Origin: Bryoerythrophyllum caledonicum
Lineage: Eukaryota > Streptophyta > Bryopsida > Pottiales > Pottiaceae
Direction: 5' to 3'
NCBI GenBank assembly: GCA_963971425.1
Contig: OZ020518.1
Coordinates: 8,101,989-8,165,988, forward strand
Length of the DNA stretch: 64,000 bases
In this document: positions 23,084-35,689 of the stretch, piece by piece
Layout of the letters: each line of letters begins with the position of its first letter
Numbering within the stretch: the first letter of the stretch is position 1
The notes under the pieces: model-generated
Told to the model about the DNA's origin: nothing
What the model saw: only the letters and a program-made list of their open reading frames with translations
The model's database searches: none
Position numbers and translations under genes: made by a program

Positions 23084-25040
23084 AGCAAATTCTCAGAGGG
23101 ATGTCTGCTTCAGTGTGCTGCATTCGGCTCACATGTCTTCGCCTATGACGATGTACCTCCACACGTTGGACTTCATGTCTGTACTGAGAGAGCAGGGCTG
23201 CAACATCAAAATCGGTAATTAATTCTCCACCTACATACCTTCATCGATCACTTCTTAGAACCTCAACTAATGTTTCGGAGGGCAGACTACACCAGAGAAG
23301 AGCAATAATTAGGAGCAACTAACAGTTCAACAATCAGGCTTAGGTAGATGCGTAATGATTTAGGTTGTTGAGCGTAAAATTCACACCTCATCACACCAAC
23401 ATTGCCATGCTTGTTACACTCTTGCTGAAGCCTCGTGCGAGAGTCTTGTCTTTCCACTGTGGCCAATTGAACAAGTAGATTTGAAACTACTTTAATTCTC
23501 TGATGTCATAACAATGTGTCCACTATCAGAAAGATGCAAGAATTTGGTCTTGGAAAGAGATCCAGTATATTGAGCTGAATGAATCCGCTTTGAAGCTAAT
23601 ATTGTAGTCATTTAACTAGGATAATGAGACCTGACAATTGTTGTGTTACACGATGTTTCTCCTCAGAACTCCATTCAAATAATTTTGCTTTTGCATACCT
23701 TTTGCTCTTGCTGCTGCTCTTTCTCCGTCCTTCGTTTCAAGTCCTGTGAGAACACCAAGAAGAATACGAATGCATAAAGTTGCCTGAATGCACGGAAAAC
23801 TTGACCGCAACGAAAGTTTCAGGAAGTAATTCTGGCTCAAAGTGGGATTAAAGCTAGAAGAACAAGCAAGCAGTACCTTCTCAAATCGTTTGATGGTACT
23901 ATGAGCATTGGCAGCCCCTTTTTGCTAACTCTACCCAGAACTTCTTCCAGAGAGCGATTTTTTTCCTGCAAACTGGTCAATTCTTCCTACAAGTGAAATC
24001 CAACAATCTTCATTAATGAAAGACCATGTCCCTATAACTCATCTTAATTCTTACTAAAAGAGAGTGACAAGATCACCTACTCAATGTGCTCATGTCAGGT
24101 AGGGCACGCCAAAGGAAGAGCTAATAGCCACTTACTGAATCTGTGCTTTCTCCTCTTGCTAAGCAATCTGTGCAGCCAAGACTTCCTGCGGATCATCCAG
24201 AAACATCCGATGTATATAACTCGTAGACCTTTAAAATCAAACAACCCGAGAAAATGCATTTGGTCTTTACCATAAATTTTAAGGCTTCAACCCGTCCAGC
24301 AAATTCGTTAAATTACGGTGAAGAATGATTAAGCTTACGAGGTTCCATATCTTAGAGCTGACAAGTTTGTCTTGGAGGAAAAAAAAGAAAATAGTCTCCA
24401 TAGCATTTGCAACATACAGGGAGTAACGACCAACCTTGACTTGGTGGGAGCGCTTAGAACTAGCCTCTGGCAAACGTTTTCTTTTCCGGCAAATAAGTTC
24501 GTCTTGGCTGCTGCTTACGCTCACCTTGGGATTCGGTTGTATCACAAATTCTTCATGAGTAAAATTTGCTTGAAACACTCTGTACTAGAAACTCAATTGA
24601 AATGATCAATGAAGGTACTCGAAAACTCATTTCTCGAAACGACTCCATCAAAGGGCTTCGAGCAGCTATAGCTCCAAGCCAATCCTTCCTCAATATGCAT
24701 TCAACTCACCGAAACAAAAACACAACGTTAGAGATAATATAAACTGCAACTTCCAGAGGATTTATGAGAACATGAACAAATTGTTGGCACAATCATCTCA
24801 TTGTTTCAGAACTTCTTGGTTGGCAAATACATCATGCATGCAGACATCACATACGCTCCTTGAAAATCCGCAAAGAAGAAATTGCGCACAAAGATTGTTC
24901 TAAGAAAAAGAGAGAAAGAATGACAAAAAAATAACAGTGCCTTTAGTAACTGTGGTACACACCTTTTTAGCAAGGTTGTCAAGCACATGCCGCTGCCTGT
25001 TATCGACAAGGCCCATGTAGTAAGCAGTAGCTCCATATGT
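23084..25040 (-). pseudogene. Multi-exon coiled-coil protein gene, probably broken
   Basis: I do not recognise the family. Exon-like pieces with good splice borders follow one another. 25040-24963 reads TYGATAYYMGLVDNRQRHVL and is followed by GT. 24899 downward follows TTCTTAG. 24579-24435 contains THEEFVIQPNPK and a basic RKRKRLPEASSKRSHQ. 24185-24136 reads EVLAAQIA, TAG, QEEKAQIQ. 23986-23877 reads EELTSLQEKNRSLEEVLGRV. 23743-23699 reads DLKRRTEKEQQQEQK. A last piece starts near 23210. The Glu/Gln/Lys-rich parts predict coiled coil. The TAG at about 24160 and imperfect phase between two pieces suggest a pseudogene. It lies downstream of the HECT-like gene on the same strand. Confidence 0.4.
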
Positions 25041-25369
25041 CTACAAAATCATTATTTTTTGTAGATTTGTCAATTTTTTGGTAAGTAAACAATTTTTCGG
25101 CTAGAAACACATGGAACTGAACCACCGTATCAGCTGCACTAGTCCACAATGACTATTGAGCTTTAATTATTTCTTGTATTACAGCTTTGTTGATATTGTC
25201 GTACTCTTGTTCTGCCCAGAGTTGTAACTCGTTTTTTATTCTCAAGGATGATATTTTTGTGCTATGTTAATGCAAGGACTATACATTTGCATATTTTCCG
25301 GTTCGAGCGCTCTGTTGCTTCAATAATTGAACTAACGTTTTGTTCTTGTCAACCGCATTGTTTATTTTC

Positions 25370-25598
25370 AGGTAGACATATGCCCGTACTTCCTACATTA
25401 AATCTAGTGCAGCGACGAAATACAAGACACATTATACAGAGACAACAGAATGGACCCCGCGATAGAAGAGTCTTCCCAACGCTGGCAGAGCTGGACCAGA
25501 GTGTTGTCTCGGACCAAGCCCTAGAAAGGCAAATGTACACACACCTCGACCGCCTCACCCAAATCATGCAAATGAGAACGATAAACAAAAGTAGATAA
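25370..25598 (+). other. Exon-like open stretch on the plus strand
   Basis: A splice-acceptor-like TTATTTTCAG (ending 25371) is followed by about 70 open codons. They include RRNTRHIIQRQQNGPRDRRV and FPTLAELDQSVVSDQALERQ and end in TAG/TAA near 25598. It lies in the gap between two minus-strand pseudogenes and has no partner exon that I can find. It may be a terminal exon of a lost gene. Confidence 0.3.
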
Positions 25599-25855
25599 GC
25601 GGAACAGTGTAATGGACACAACAAGAACCTCAAAGAACGCCACAACACACGTAGATGCAAATGACACAGTGTAGATCGGTCCAATTCAGAGACGTGGTAT
25701 ATAACAATCTACATAAAAATAAATGCCTTACTTACTGTCTCAAAATTTTCTGTCCACAAATGTGTGAAAATATAAAGACGTGCAGTCACGAAGCCCTACA
25801 AATGCATTTGAAAACAGCCTGCACCAATTTCGTCTCCTCAGTCTTGGACAAGGCT

Positions 25856-28800
25856 TCACGCATTCCCATACTCTGTGTGGCACAAGGCATATGCAAGCTT
25901 CGTCGCCATGACCTCGTCGGTCTCGTAAGCCAGTATCACCATGGTACGGAAGCACGTAGATGCCTCGGGGAGTCGGCTTTTCTCCCACTCCGACTTCATG
26001 TTCACTGTGATTCGCTCAAATGAAAAGTACTCCAAATCCGTTATAAATTTGTTTAACTTGTATCTTGCTGGCTGGCTCATGCTTCTCACTACTCGCCAAA
26101 AACGCTCTTCGAGGATTGCAGGCAGAGACCCCAGGTGGTAGGAACTCAGGAAATCCTCCGCGTCCACGCCGGTCTCAGCACCGAAAACTGGAGCAATCAC
26201 TTCCGGCATAAGTGTAACTAAAGTTGACAAAATGGCGTGAGCGGCGGACTTCGATGTACACCGCAATGCAGCGCAAGATGACATTGCATACTTGAAGCCA
26301 ACATGCATCACATCGCCAGCGAGACGAGGACCGTTGAAGATGACCTTCACGATCTGTTGCCGCAAGATCTCCCGCGCTCGAGTCTGAAAGGCCCCATCAA
26401 TGCCCAACTCAGGAACGTCTACAACGAGCTTTGACACTGCGCAGAATATCTCAGCATAGTCGCAGTCACCTAGGATCGTTGACTTTGCTGCGGCTTGCTC
26501 TTCAACTGATTTGGCACGTACAAGTGCGTTGAGTACCGTGAATAGATGGGGCTTGACGGCCTGGTAGTCACCTTCATATTTGTCTATGGAGGCTGCGCTT
26601 TCCTCATCAGGGCGCCAGCCACATGCAAGGGCAATGGTCGACAACGTCATCGGCCGATCCACTTGCTGCCCGAACATAGCGAGGAGGAAGCATAGGAGGC
26701 CGAATAATTCCAGGTTGTCGGTGCGAAGCTTGTTCAGTTGTGGCTTGCAGAGCGTCTTCACAGATCGCGTATGTCCTCCATCCGCGATCTCGAATATTGA
26801 ACCGTACAGGTAAGGGTCGACGAAACAGGTAAGGATCGACGGCGGTATAAGTGCAGCGGATTCATGAAGATCACACTACGACTGCAATATATATGTACAA
26901 GCAAACAGTAACAATGAGAAAGTTTGATCGATCATGCCTAGCGCTGACATTAACTCCTGGACCTGATTTCAAGTTATAAGGCGAGTAGTGCGTACCCTAG
27001 AGTCGTTCCAGAACTGTGTCCAGCATTGTCCAAGAAAACGACGCGTTGGTCCACCGCAGTCCTGTGTATCCAGCTCCGCGAACGAGCTGTCACCTACATC
27101 GAATACATATGTGATTCTCATGGGCGGGAACGGTGTTTTCGACGTCCTCAAACGCTGTAACATGGACCAAAGCTCCTGAAGCTCTGTCCCGGGCTTCACA
27201 TGGTAAGACATGTAGAGACGTGCAAGGAAACATTCAGAAAGGGATGCAGGAAAATGAATTCTTTGGATGGTACATGCACAATGGAGTCACTCCTATTCTC
27301 TTCACTCCAGTCAATTGATTCAAAGATACCCCCACCAAATCACGTACCCGAATTCACTCTGGAGTGAATCGTGACAGTGCACCTCGATAGTCAGCAATAA
27401 TGCATGTCCGGAAATTGCAAACCTGGTATGTTCTCCAGACTTCTTCCTTGCGCCAGTAACTCCTCACCAATGCCGCCTCTCACATTCTGTTCAAAACACG
27501 TGCATCCTCAGTACGCCGGTCCTTGAGGCGGTGGAACATTCCGGTTAGACAGTCAAGTGAGAACGTCTCCTCCAACGGTGTTCCAGCAAGCCCCTTGTGG
27601 ATTTCGGCTGCGGTTGACTATTCTGATTGTGTCACCAGGGCATCTTCAATCATGTCCCATTTTTCCCAATCAGGGTGAGCTTGTTCTAGGAAGAAGGATT
27701 CAACTTGTGACAAGGTCCACATTTCCATATCCGGGTGTAGCATAACCGTGGCCAAGTCATCATTCACCACGCTCTCCGGCATCCCCCTTCATTGTTCCTT
27801 CCTCTTCAGGAGCGCGTCCCATGCCAAGACATCGTCAGTGGCCACGATGGTCGCCCTTACTGATCTCAGCATTTCCCAGAACCGAGTCGCACAACTCTTA
27901 TCCGCATGTCCGTGTGCCTTTTCAAGCAGCTTGCTCTCATTGACGGCACTTACATCTCCGGTGTTGCGTAGTGTGTCATGTGCAAGGGAGACCCGCATCT
28001 ATTCCTCATCCAGGCGTATCATCTCACGCTCTTCCTCTGAACGGATGCGTGAGTGGAAGCGGCTGTCGGGTACATCCTCAAAGTCGTCGTCGCTGCACTC
28101 AACGAGTACAGGTGGCAAATGGGCTCGCGCACCCCCATTGACGCTCGAGCCGCTTCCACGAAAACCTACTCGCCGGTCAGTTGCTGCACGTACCCGCCAA
28201 ATTAGAAGATGAGGCTCGAAGTCGTCGTCGTCGTCGTCGTGCGCTGCAGCGTGCGTTGGAGATTGGAGCGGACCCTGCGAGCCATCGCCTACTCCACCTC
28301 CCTGGATGCTAGTAGACACCGATTGGGCGCCAAGGCGTGTAAGGTTCAGTGGGCTGGAGTTAACATTGTGATCGTTACCATCTACACGGCCTTTTGAGAG
28401 ACCGGTTGGGACGCGTGAATCAACTTGACTGCAAAGGGGGGCCACGATTCTAGTTGGACACGCTGCCTGCCACCCCTCTCCGTGCCAGCAAGTAGTGTAG
28501 GCCGCATGGGCGACCAATGCGCTGGAAACTCGGACACTGGCGGGTGCATGGAGTGCTGCTCTGGGACGCTGATACTGGAATGTCGTTGAATAGCGCCTAC
28601 CGTGTTGAGTAAGCTGGAGATTCCAGAAAATCGTCATCACATTCTGCAACACCTCCTAGACATAGCGGAAGAGCAATCATCAGATGGTCATTAGCTTGCT
28701 CAGTGTACATGGCCACCTGTGCCGGGGTGAGCATGCGGATTGTGTCAACAATGTATACTGCGGGGCAGTAGTATGCGCTACGTTTCGAAACCGCCCTCCA

Positions 28801-29640
28801 TGATGACCCTCGCGGCAGTATGAAGGGTTTGCACATGTTCGCAACACTCTTTCCTTTGGCCTGCGTGCACATCCAGACAGAATTGTAAGTCAGGGTTCCA
28901 TATACACTTTACAATGACAACTTTTGGCAACACCCTCGCTCACCTTCTTACACATCTTGAGAATCCATTGCTAGAATTATTTCAAATTTTTTGGCAGAGA
29001 CACAAGTCTGTAGCTTGGACTATTCTGAGAGACGTCGAGGCAATCATAGCATTACACGATGCAGGAACGTAAACAATAGTATTACAAATAGCTCTAACGC
29101 ATAGATGCAGAAACAGTAACGCATCGCTCATGAGCTTCTATTATCATCGCCTTATGAGACATGCACGCATGTCCAAATTAGCCTATCGCTGCTCCTCACA
29201 ATCAATCCAAATTTCCACATGCACGCACGCACATCATTAGGATTCAGCTAACATTACCTGTTCTTTTTCACGGTACAAGGTGTAGAAGAATCCTCCTACT
29301 ATGCTCAGCGACGGGTTTCCATACAACAATGCGGCCTCCTCCGCCACCAGACGCTGTGCAGTCCCCTCTGCAAATGGCGATATACCGTAGTGGTCTCCCC
29401 ATGGTAGTGAAGGGTTGATCTTCAAGGTGATAATGGCTGCACGGACGCTTTATACGCCCACTATTTCGCCGTCCTCTCCAGGGCCCTCATAGTGAGCAAG
29501 CTCATCTAGGATATTGAATGACTTTGTGTGGTATCTAGAGGTGTTGGACGATGTCGACAGCATCAGCTGCGACCTCTGAAGACATGCAGCAACACCACCC
29601 TGGCAAACGCTACAAGAGAGTAGAGCATTCGAAGCCACCA
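25856..29640 (-). pseudogene. HECT-type E3 ubiquitin-ligase-like protein, multi-exon, broken
   Basis: HECT ligases accept ubiquitin on a catalytic cysteine and pass it to substrates. Exons in order: about 29640-29258 (AQRLVAEEAALLYGNPSL), 28860-27423, about 27200-26986, and 26881-25856. The last two hold the HECT fold. FDVGDSSFAELDTQDCGGPT is the N-lobe D-GGP signature, followed by NLELFGLLCFLLAMFG, EERFWRVVRSMSQPARYKL and the C-lobe RLPEASTCFRTMVI with the catalytic Cys, ending TEYGNA. Junctions 29258/28860 and 26986/26881 are in phase. In-frame stops at 29450-29452, 27999-28001, 27789-27791, 27618-27620, 27480-27482 and 26876-26878, plus a frame change near 28600, disable it. An acidic/low-complexity stretch (DDDDDDFE) lies at about 28220. 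The HECT call is strong; the N-terminal part is unknown. Confidence 0.75.
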
Positions 29641-31020
29641 AAGTTGACTACGGGGTCCCCGGTGTCCCTGGAGTCCCTGGTGTGCTTGGCGCTTCAAATG
29701 TCCATGCACCTGTCCTTCGATGATCTACCATTGCAGACGACGTTACTGAAAAACCTACATACACAACCCTTAGCACGCGGAGCGTCTCGTAACGGCCCAC
29801 AGGAAGTCACGGAATTCAACTAATACACCAAGCGATACGTAAGAAGCAATCTAAGAGCAACGTCTCCCGCTGCTGAAATATTCACCTGAAGGATGGTTCA
29901 CATGCACCACAATTGGTAAGGACGTCCTGCCAGTTTCATTACAGGAAGGAGTTCAGCAAAGAGTCAACCAGTCAACATCAAACTGCGGCTCCACTCTATT
30001 TATTTAACGGATCAGCACGAACTCTGGTATGGTAGGTAGTACATTGCGTTGAGGTATAATATGCATAAATTATAATTATTTGTAAAACATAATATAGCAA
30101 TTACATAAGAGAATAGTAATTTCATTCAAAAAAATCCCCACTACAATGGTTTTCCATAAACTAAGCTTCTGAGAATTAGAGTAATTACCTCAATTTGTCG
30201 ACCAACTTCAATTTGCTCAAAATTTAATGTAGTTCATCAATATAATACGTAAACATCACGTGATATTGATAAAATACTAGAGGGGTTTAACAATGGCATA
30301 GTAACAATTTAATATGGTTATAGAGCCCCTCTCATCTTGTTGTGGTTGTTGTTTCTTTGTCTATTTTAAATTTTATTCCTAGCCTCCTCACATCTAAAGA
30401 GACAAGCACATCATTATTTTTATACTCTATGAAATCCTAAATGACATACTTAAATGCGCTACTTAAATGACATAAACACATTAACATGAGGTTGTTAGAC
30501 ATGAAATATTATAGTGATTTCTTGAGAGACATCAATTTAAGCAATTTGTGGTAAGTAATGAACAATATATAAATTTGGGCTTTTAACTAGAAATTTTATA
30601 AAGTGTTATAGGTTATTTAAGTTTTCAACTTCACTTTTATATTACTAACCAACATTTATATTACCAAGTCAAAATTTACACCAAAAAACTACATTTTACT
30701 TGCTCAGATGATTCTTTTTACCCCAAATCCGGAATTAAGACAAATTTTGTTATTTGCAATAAAGGACATGAAAGGAAACCAAAAACATCTCCAAATTCAT
30801 TGCAATAAGTTAGTAGTGGTTAAGCAAATGATAAGTGTACAAGGTTTCAAGTTTGCCGGGGCCAAGTCAATTCCCAACCACTTGTGGGGAAGGGGAAAAG
30901 TCTACAAGGTGGCTAAAAATACATGGAGACAATCCTTTATGGCACTCTAATTGGACCCGTACCCAGATGTAATGTTATATATAAATCTATTATATCTAAA
31001 CCTATCACCTAGCTCTTGTT
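29641..31020. other. AT-rich gene-free stretch
   Basis: The start may still contain the 5' part of the HECT-like gene. From about 30040 the DNA is AT-rich with only short random ORFs. I see nothing else. Confidence 0.4.
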
Positions 31021-31029
31021 AAGAATTGC

Positions 31030-31110
31030 AGGTTTAGGGTTTAGGGTTTTTTAACCCTAAACCCTAAACCCTACGCGTAAACCCTAAACTCTAAGCCCTA
31101 AAGCCTAAAA
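31030..31110. repeat. Interstitial telomere repeats, head to head
   Basis: Two TTTAGGG units on the plus strand run into a short T stretch. Three or more CCCTAAA units in the opposite sense follow, then degenerate copies (CCCTAAACTCTAAGCCCTAA). TTTAGGG is the usual plant telomere unit. The inverted arrangement makes a near-perfect palindrome of about 40 bases. Confidence 0.85.
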
Positions 31111-32210
31111 CAAAGGCCCTAATGTAATGTATTCTTTGTGACGTTGCTATTTGTTTCAAAGTCATGTTTTCAGTTGTTTCTATAATCTTATTTAGAGTTT
31201 ACATAAAAAATATCTTGGCAATTAATATTTGTGTATCTTGTCGTTCCAAATTTTGTGGAACTACTACTATGCACACACTCTGTCTAGAGGGTTTGTTGGT
31301 AGCACCAAAAATATTGTACATGGATGTATGGTTATAATACGTGTGTATAGTACGGTCTATTAGCTCGTCTAATTGTTGCATCAACTATGTTTTGGTGCAC
31401 ATCTGTGCCGTACGAAATATTTGCTGTCGAAACTACCTCCTAAGTGAAGTTGAAAAATTCGTAGTACTGATTTCACAAAAACTAAGGGAAGGAACTTATA
31501 ACTCTCTGTTCATATCATCCACAAATAAAACTTTGGAAGGTTCGAACAATTTTTTGTTGAAGGTTTTAAGCATCAAGACTCCCATTCAAATAACAGTATT
31601 ACCAATTTATTATCAAACTTTGATACAGAAACACAGCTCATGTTTGATTCTCTGTTGAAAATCTAAAATTAAATCATCGTACACAATTTCATTCTGAAGT
31701 GCATAAAAAATTATCCATCCAAAAGGTTCTATGTAGTACAGATACAATTCAATCCTCCCCAAAATAACACATTTCCAACTTTGAGTCTTTCCTTAATTTG
31801 TAAAGAACTGAAAGAATTAGATGCATCGCGTTGATCGGTGTAGGGGCAATCAACCCGGTTTCAAATGTTTCCGGTACGGAGGCAATCAAAGTATGAAGTG
31901 CATTTGCGTGTCATCCTGGATGAATGGAAGGTAGTGATGTAGTGACCACTACCTCGGAACGTTGGCTTAGTTGGTTAAAACAGATGCAGGTGTAAATTCA
32001 TAACAAGTGCTTGTTCAGCGCATGCAATCCACTTGGTCAACATACAAAGTAGTCTGAAACGACGTTGTCCACTTACATTGAATACTGGTATAGACACAAT
32101 ACAGATGACATCTCCAAATGACAAACCGCATTGTGAGCTGCATCGCCAGAGAGAAATTAAACTACACCTCAGTATGTCTACGGTGCACATAGTTGATTGT
32201 TTGGAAAACA
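31111..32210. other. No recognisable gene
   Basis: The stretch between the telomere-like repeats and the broken minus-strand coding region holds only short ORFs without domains. Confidence 0.4.
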
Positions 32211-32249
32211 ATCACCAACACGCTAACGGCATTCAGACTAATCCGTTGT

Positions 32250-33540
32250 AGAGGGCATGGCAGGTGGAATCAGGTCGAGTTTTGCGCTCCATTGGAGAAG
32301 AAGGAGGGCGCGCTTGTTGGTGGCGTCGGGGTGGAAGTAGCGTCCACGTCTACTGCTGCTCCTGGCAAAAGTAATTCAAATTCTACAGGGATATCTAGAG
32401 GACTACGCTGATTGGTTACGATGCAAGTCTGCATGTTTCTGTCCATGGTCCAGCCTTCACTCCCTAGGCGGACCCAGCACGCCACGGCCCTGGTGAACAG
32501 TATAGAAGAGGTAGGGTTATCAACGACGCCTAGAATCCAACTGTTCGGTTGACATAGAGAATTGTAGCGAGGACACCACCAGCGGGCCTACAACAAGGGC
32601 GGTCTGATTGGAAAGTTGTTAGTGGAAACCACAACAAAGACATTCTCCGCCGACGGCACAGTGGTCTGGCCGTTGTCAAGCCCAGGCGGTGCCAGTAGCG
32701 ACGCAATACTCATCGGAACAGTATCACGAACCTCCTTTTGCTTCCCTGTACACGGACAGCCTGCGGAATCGACTAGATGCCCACACGCCAAGATGGGCAA
32801 AATCCCCCGCCTCCGTGCTCGGTATTGTCTTCACCGCCACAATCCATGCACCTCGTATGCCAGTGTAGGTCGGGGGCATTCAGCTTGTCCAGAACGACGT
32901 TTCAGCAACGTTGTTCACGTCGAGGGTTATCAAAACATCTCCGGTGCGGGGCACGTATGGCGTAGGAGGGATGGACCCCTCCCAAACAATGTCTGGTACC
33001 AACGGAAGATCCATAATTGTAGCGAGATGAAAGCCTCAATAGGGAGGGCTGGAACGAGAATTCAATCGCCAACCCTGACGCCTTCCTCTCTGTGGAATTA
33101 GCACTCCCCTGAGCCATGCAGATAGTTTACATAGCAAAGAAGAGACCGGCTCCTATAGGCATGTCATCGTACCTGACCACTCACTTTAAGAACTCTAGAG
33201 AATCATGTGGCTCATCCACAGTAGTGGGAAGAAGGCACTGCAATCCTACAAAGCGGTACTTCGATTCATGTACAACGATAGTGCATACTGGTCACCCTTT
33301 GAATACCCTTATGTACTAGTACCCACTTGCATGGACTTCAACGTCAACTCCAAAATTGGACGGTCACGAAGCGCCCTGAATGTGTCAAAAAATGATGACC
33401 AGTCCACCGCGAAGGGTGGTCTTTATTCTTTTAATGTAGCTTCCTTATCCACTTTCGTGCACAATACATCAGCGTACTTCTACCCCATCAATAGTAAGCC
33501 ATCGGTTGCAGGTCGCACCCTAAACCGTGGACTTCACATC
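32250..33540 (-). pseudogene. Degenerate coding region with zinc-finger-like motif
   Basis: The base composition is richer than the flanks, and minus-strand frames carry protein-like pieces broken by stops and frame changes. At about 32860-32760 two adjacent frames together give a C-x2-C, a later C, CGH and CPC pattern (CMDCGGEDNTEHGG, then ILACGHLVDSAGCPCTGKQK), as in treble-clef or RING-like zinc fingers. Further on are EFELLLPGAAVDVDATSTP and a Pro/Ser-rich tail. It lies upstream of, and on the same strand as, the HECT-like gene, so it could be the 5' part of that gene. Function unknown. Confidence 0.35.
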
Positions 33541-34649
33541 TAGTCGGCACTGATTTATGCTGTCGACTTCTGGAGTGCACTGGGTGTATTTGCCGTAGAT
33601 GCATCCCTCTGTTGTGACTCGGGATTAGTTTTCTCTCTAGGCCGGTAAGTGCTGTGCTATTACAATGATGTTGGTATACGAGTGCTCGGACATTTTCCCG
33701 GTCATAGAAAGGGGACAGAGTAGGCGACAGTTTGTTGCAACAACGTATTTACAAATTCCCATTTTGGTGTTGGTGTTGGTATCCTTCATAAATCTTTTAC
33801 TTTCAAACCAATATTACTTTTTAATTCGCACTTAAAGTACTTCTGAATTTAAGTTTCATAAATCTTTTACTTTCAAACCAATATTACTTTTGAGTATACT
33901 TTATCAATGTAATTAGGTATATTTTTTTACTTCAAAACGTACATTCTAATTTTCATTCCAAGCTTTCCTTTTAGACAATACTTTCAATTCTTTAAGTGAA
34001 TGATGAAGAGTGATCAATTTTTTTTTCAATCACTTGATTATGAATATTGATTTCTGAAGGCTGCCCTTGTAAAATTGGTAAAGGTTTCAACTTGGGTCAC
34101 TTCGAAATTTGAGTAGTGATTTAGTAATAAACATTTTTTTTTAAAATAAACATTAAAAAAAATTGAAGTGAAAGTGCCCATTTTTTACTTGAAAATTAAA
34201 ATTTCTAGATGAAGATTTGAAGATTGGAATTTGGTTGTGCAAATTTTACCACATACACCTTGCAGTATAAGGAGAACCTAGTAAAAATCTTAGGCAATAA
34301 TATTACTTTTAACCCCTTCCTCAAGACACGCCCTTGAGCACCTCAAGGCGCGCCCTTGAGCCCAAACTTGCCCTCGGACAACTTCATTCATATAATGAAG
34401 TATGAATTGATGGCACGCATTTTAGTGAAGGTAGCTCTTGTTTTTGGGTTTTCAAACATGGGGCATGTTTTACCATTGCAAGCCAATCATGTGAAATCCA
34501 ATTTAGTTTTTCATGAATTTTTTTGCATAAGACTGATCTCAAGATGAATTTAAACAACTTTGTAGCTGGAAGATTTTTTTTTGAATAGTTTAGGTTTTGG
34601 ATTTGCAATGATGTTTCTATCTTGAAAAAAACTGGAAAATAAATAAATA

Positions 34650-34687
<38 letters not shown>

Positions 34688-35689
34688 GGTTTTTGAGGAG
34701 AAGTTTCTCATTCATCCATTGTTGGATTTCAACTTTGTTTGTTGGGTTGGATTCCAATTTGAATCTAGTTTTTGTAGTAGAAACCTTAATTCCATCCAAG
34801 GTGTGAGGAAGATATGGCATTCATTTTCGTGCAAGGGGCCTAGCTTTGGACATTTTTTCCTTTGTAAATTTTGGGGCAATTTTCATCATTGCAAGGCCAT
34901 TATTTGCGCAAAGTAATTTTTCTTATGGTTTTTTTTGTCAAGGGTGTTATTGAGATAGAGGTTAACATCTTTGTAGTTTGTGAGTTTTTCATTGCAATAA
35001 GTCTATTGGTAGCATTTTCACTTCAAAGTCAAAATGTTGAGATTTTACAATGTTCTTTGAGTACTAATACGTAATGATCTTGCAATCTATGAGGCCTCAT
35101 GACTCAAAATTTGACCCCACATGATGTACAAAATGTCTACTACAAGATTGTATGGTTGAAATCTGAATAACTTATCTTTGTTTCCATTTATGACACTCCT
35201 TTTGAGAATGTGTTCTTTTTGCTAAAAATGAGTCAAACCATTTAGGGATTAAATACCAAACTTTTGAAAATTATGTTTTGAAAAATAAAGTATTATTGGT
35301 ACTTATAAAAACTGGAACTGAGACAAAAGTAGGTTTACCAAATTCAAAAATCCATAAATAATTAATTATTCAACACAATAGTTCAAATTAGTTGTATATA
35401 TGTGGTAGAATTTTTGTAGGTTATATGAATTAAACTTGGAGTCATGGGGTCTCATAGATTGTAAAATCATAATGTATTAGTACTTGAAAAAAATCATAAA
35501 ATTTCGTCATTTTCATTTTAGAATAGAAATAATCTCTTATTTCAAAAACACTATTGTATCAAAGAATATCATCAAATTCTACCAATACATTTACATAGGA
35601 ATAATAGTCCAAAACAAGATATCTTGTACTAAAATAAAAGTCATATATTTGTTATTTATTTTAAATTCTGTAATTTCAATTCTACAATT
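33541..35689. other. AT-rich gene-free stretch with simple repeats
   Basis: A 36-base segment (CATAAATCTTTTACTTTCAA and following) is directly duplicated at about 33787 and 33859. A TA dinucleotide run lies at about 34650-34685. No gene is visible. Confidence 0.5.

Noticed and set aside
32616..33101. Plus-strand ORF of 161 codons
   Set aside because: No domain is visible, and the protein-like residues and Cys/His motif are on the minus strand, so this is probably a shadow frame.
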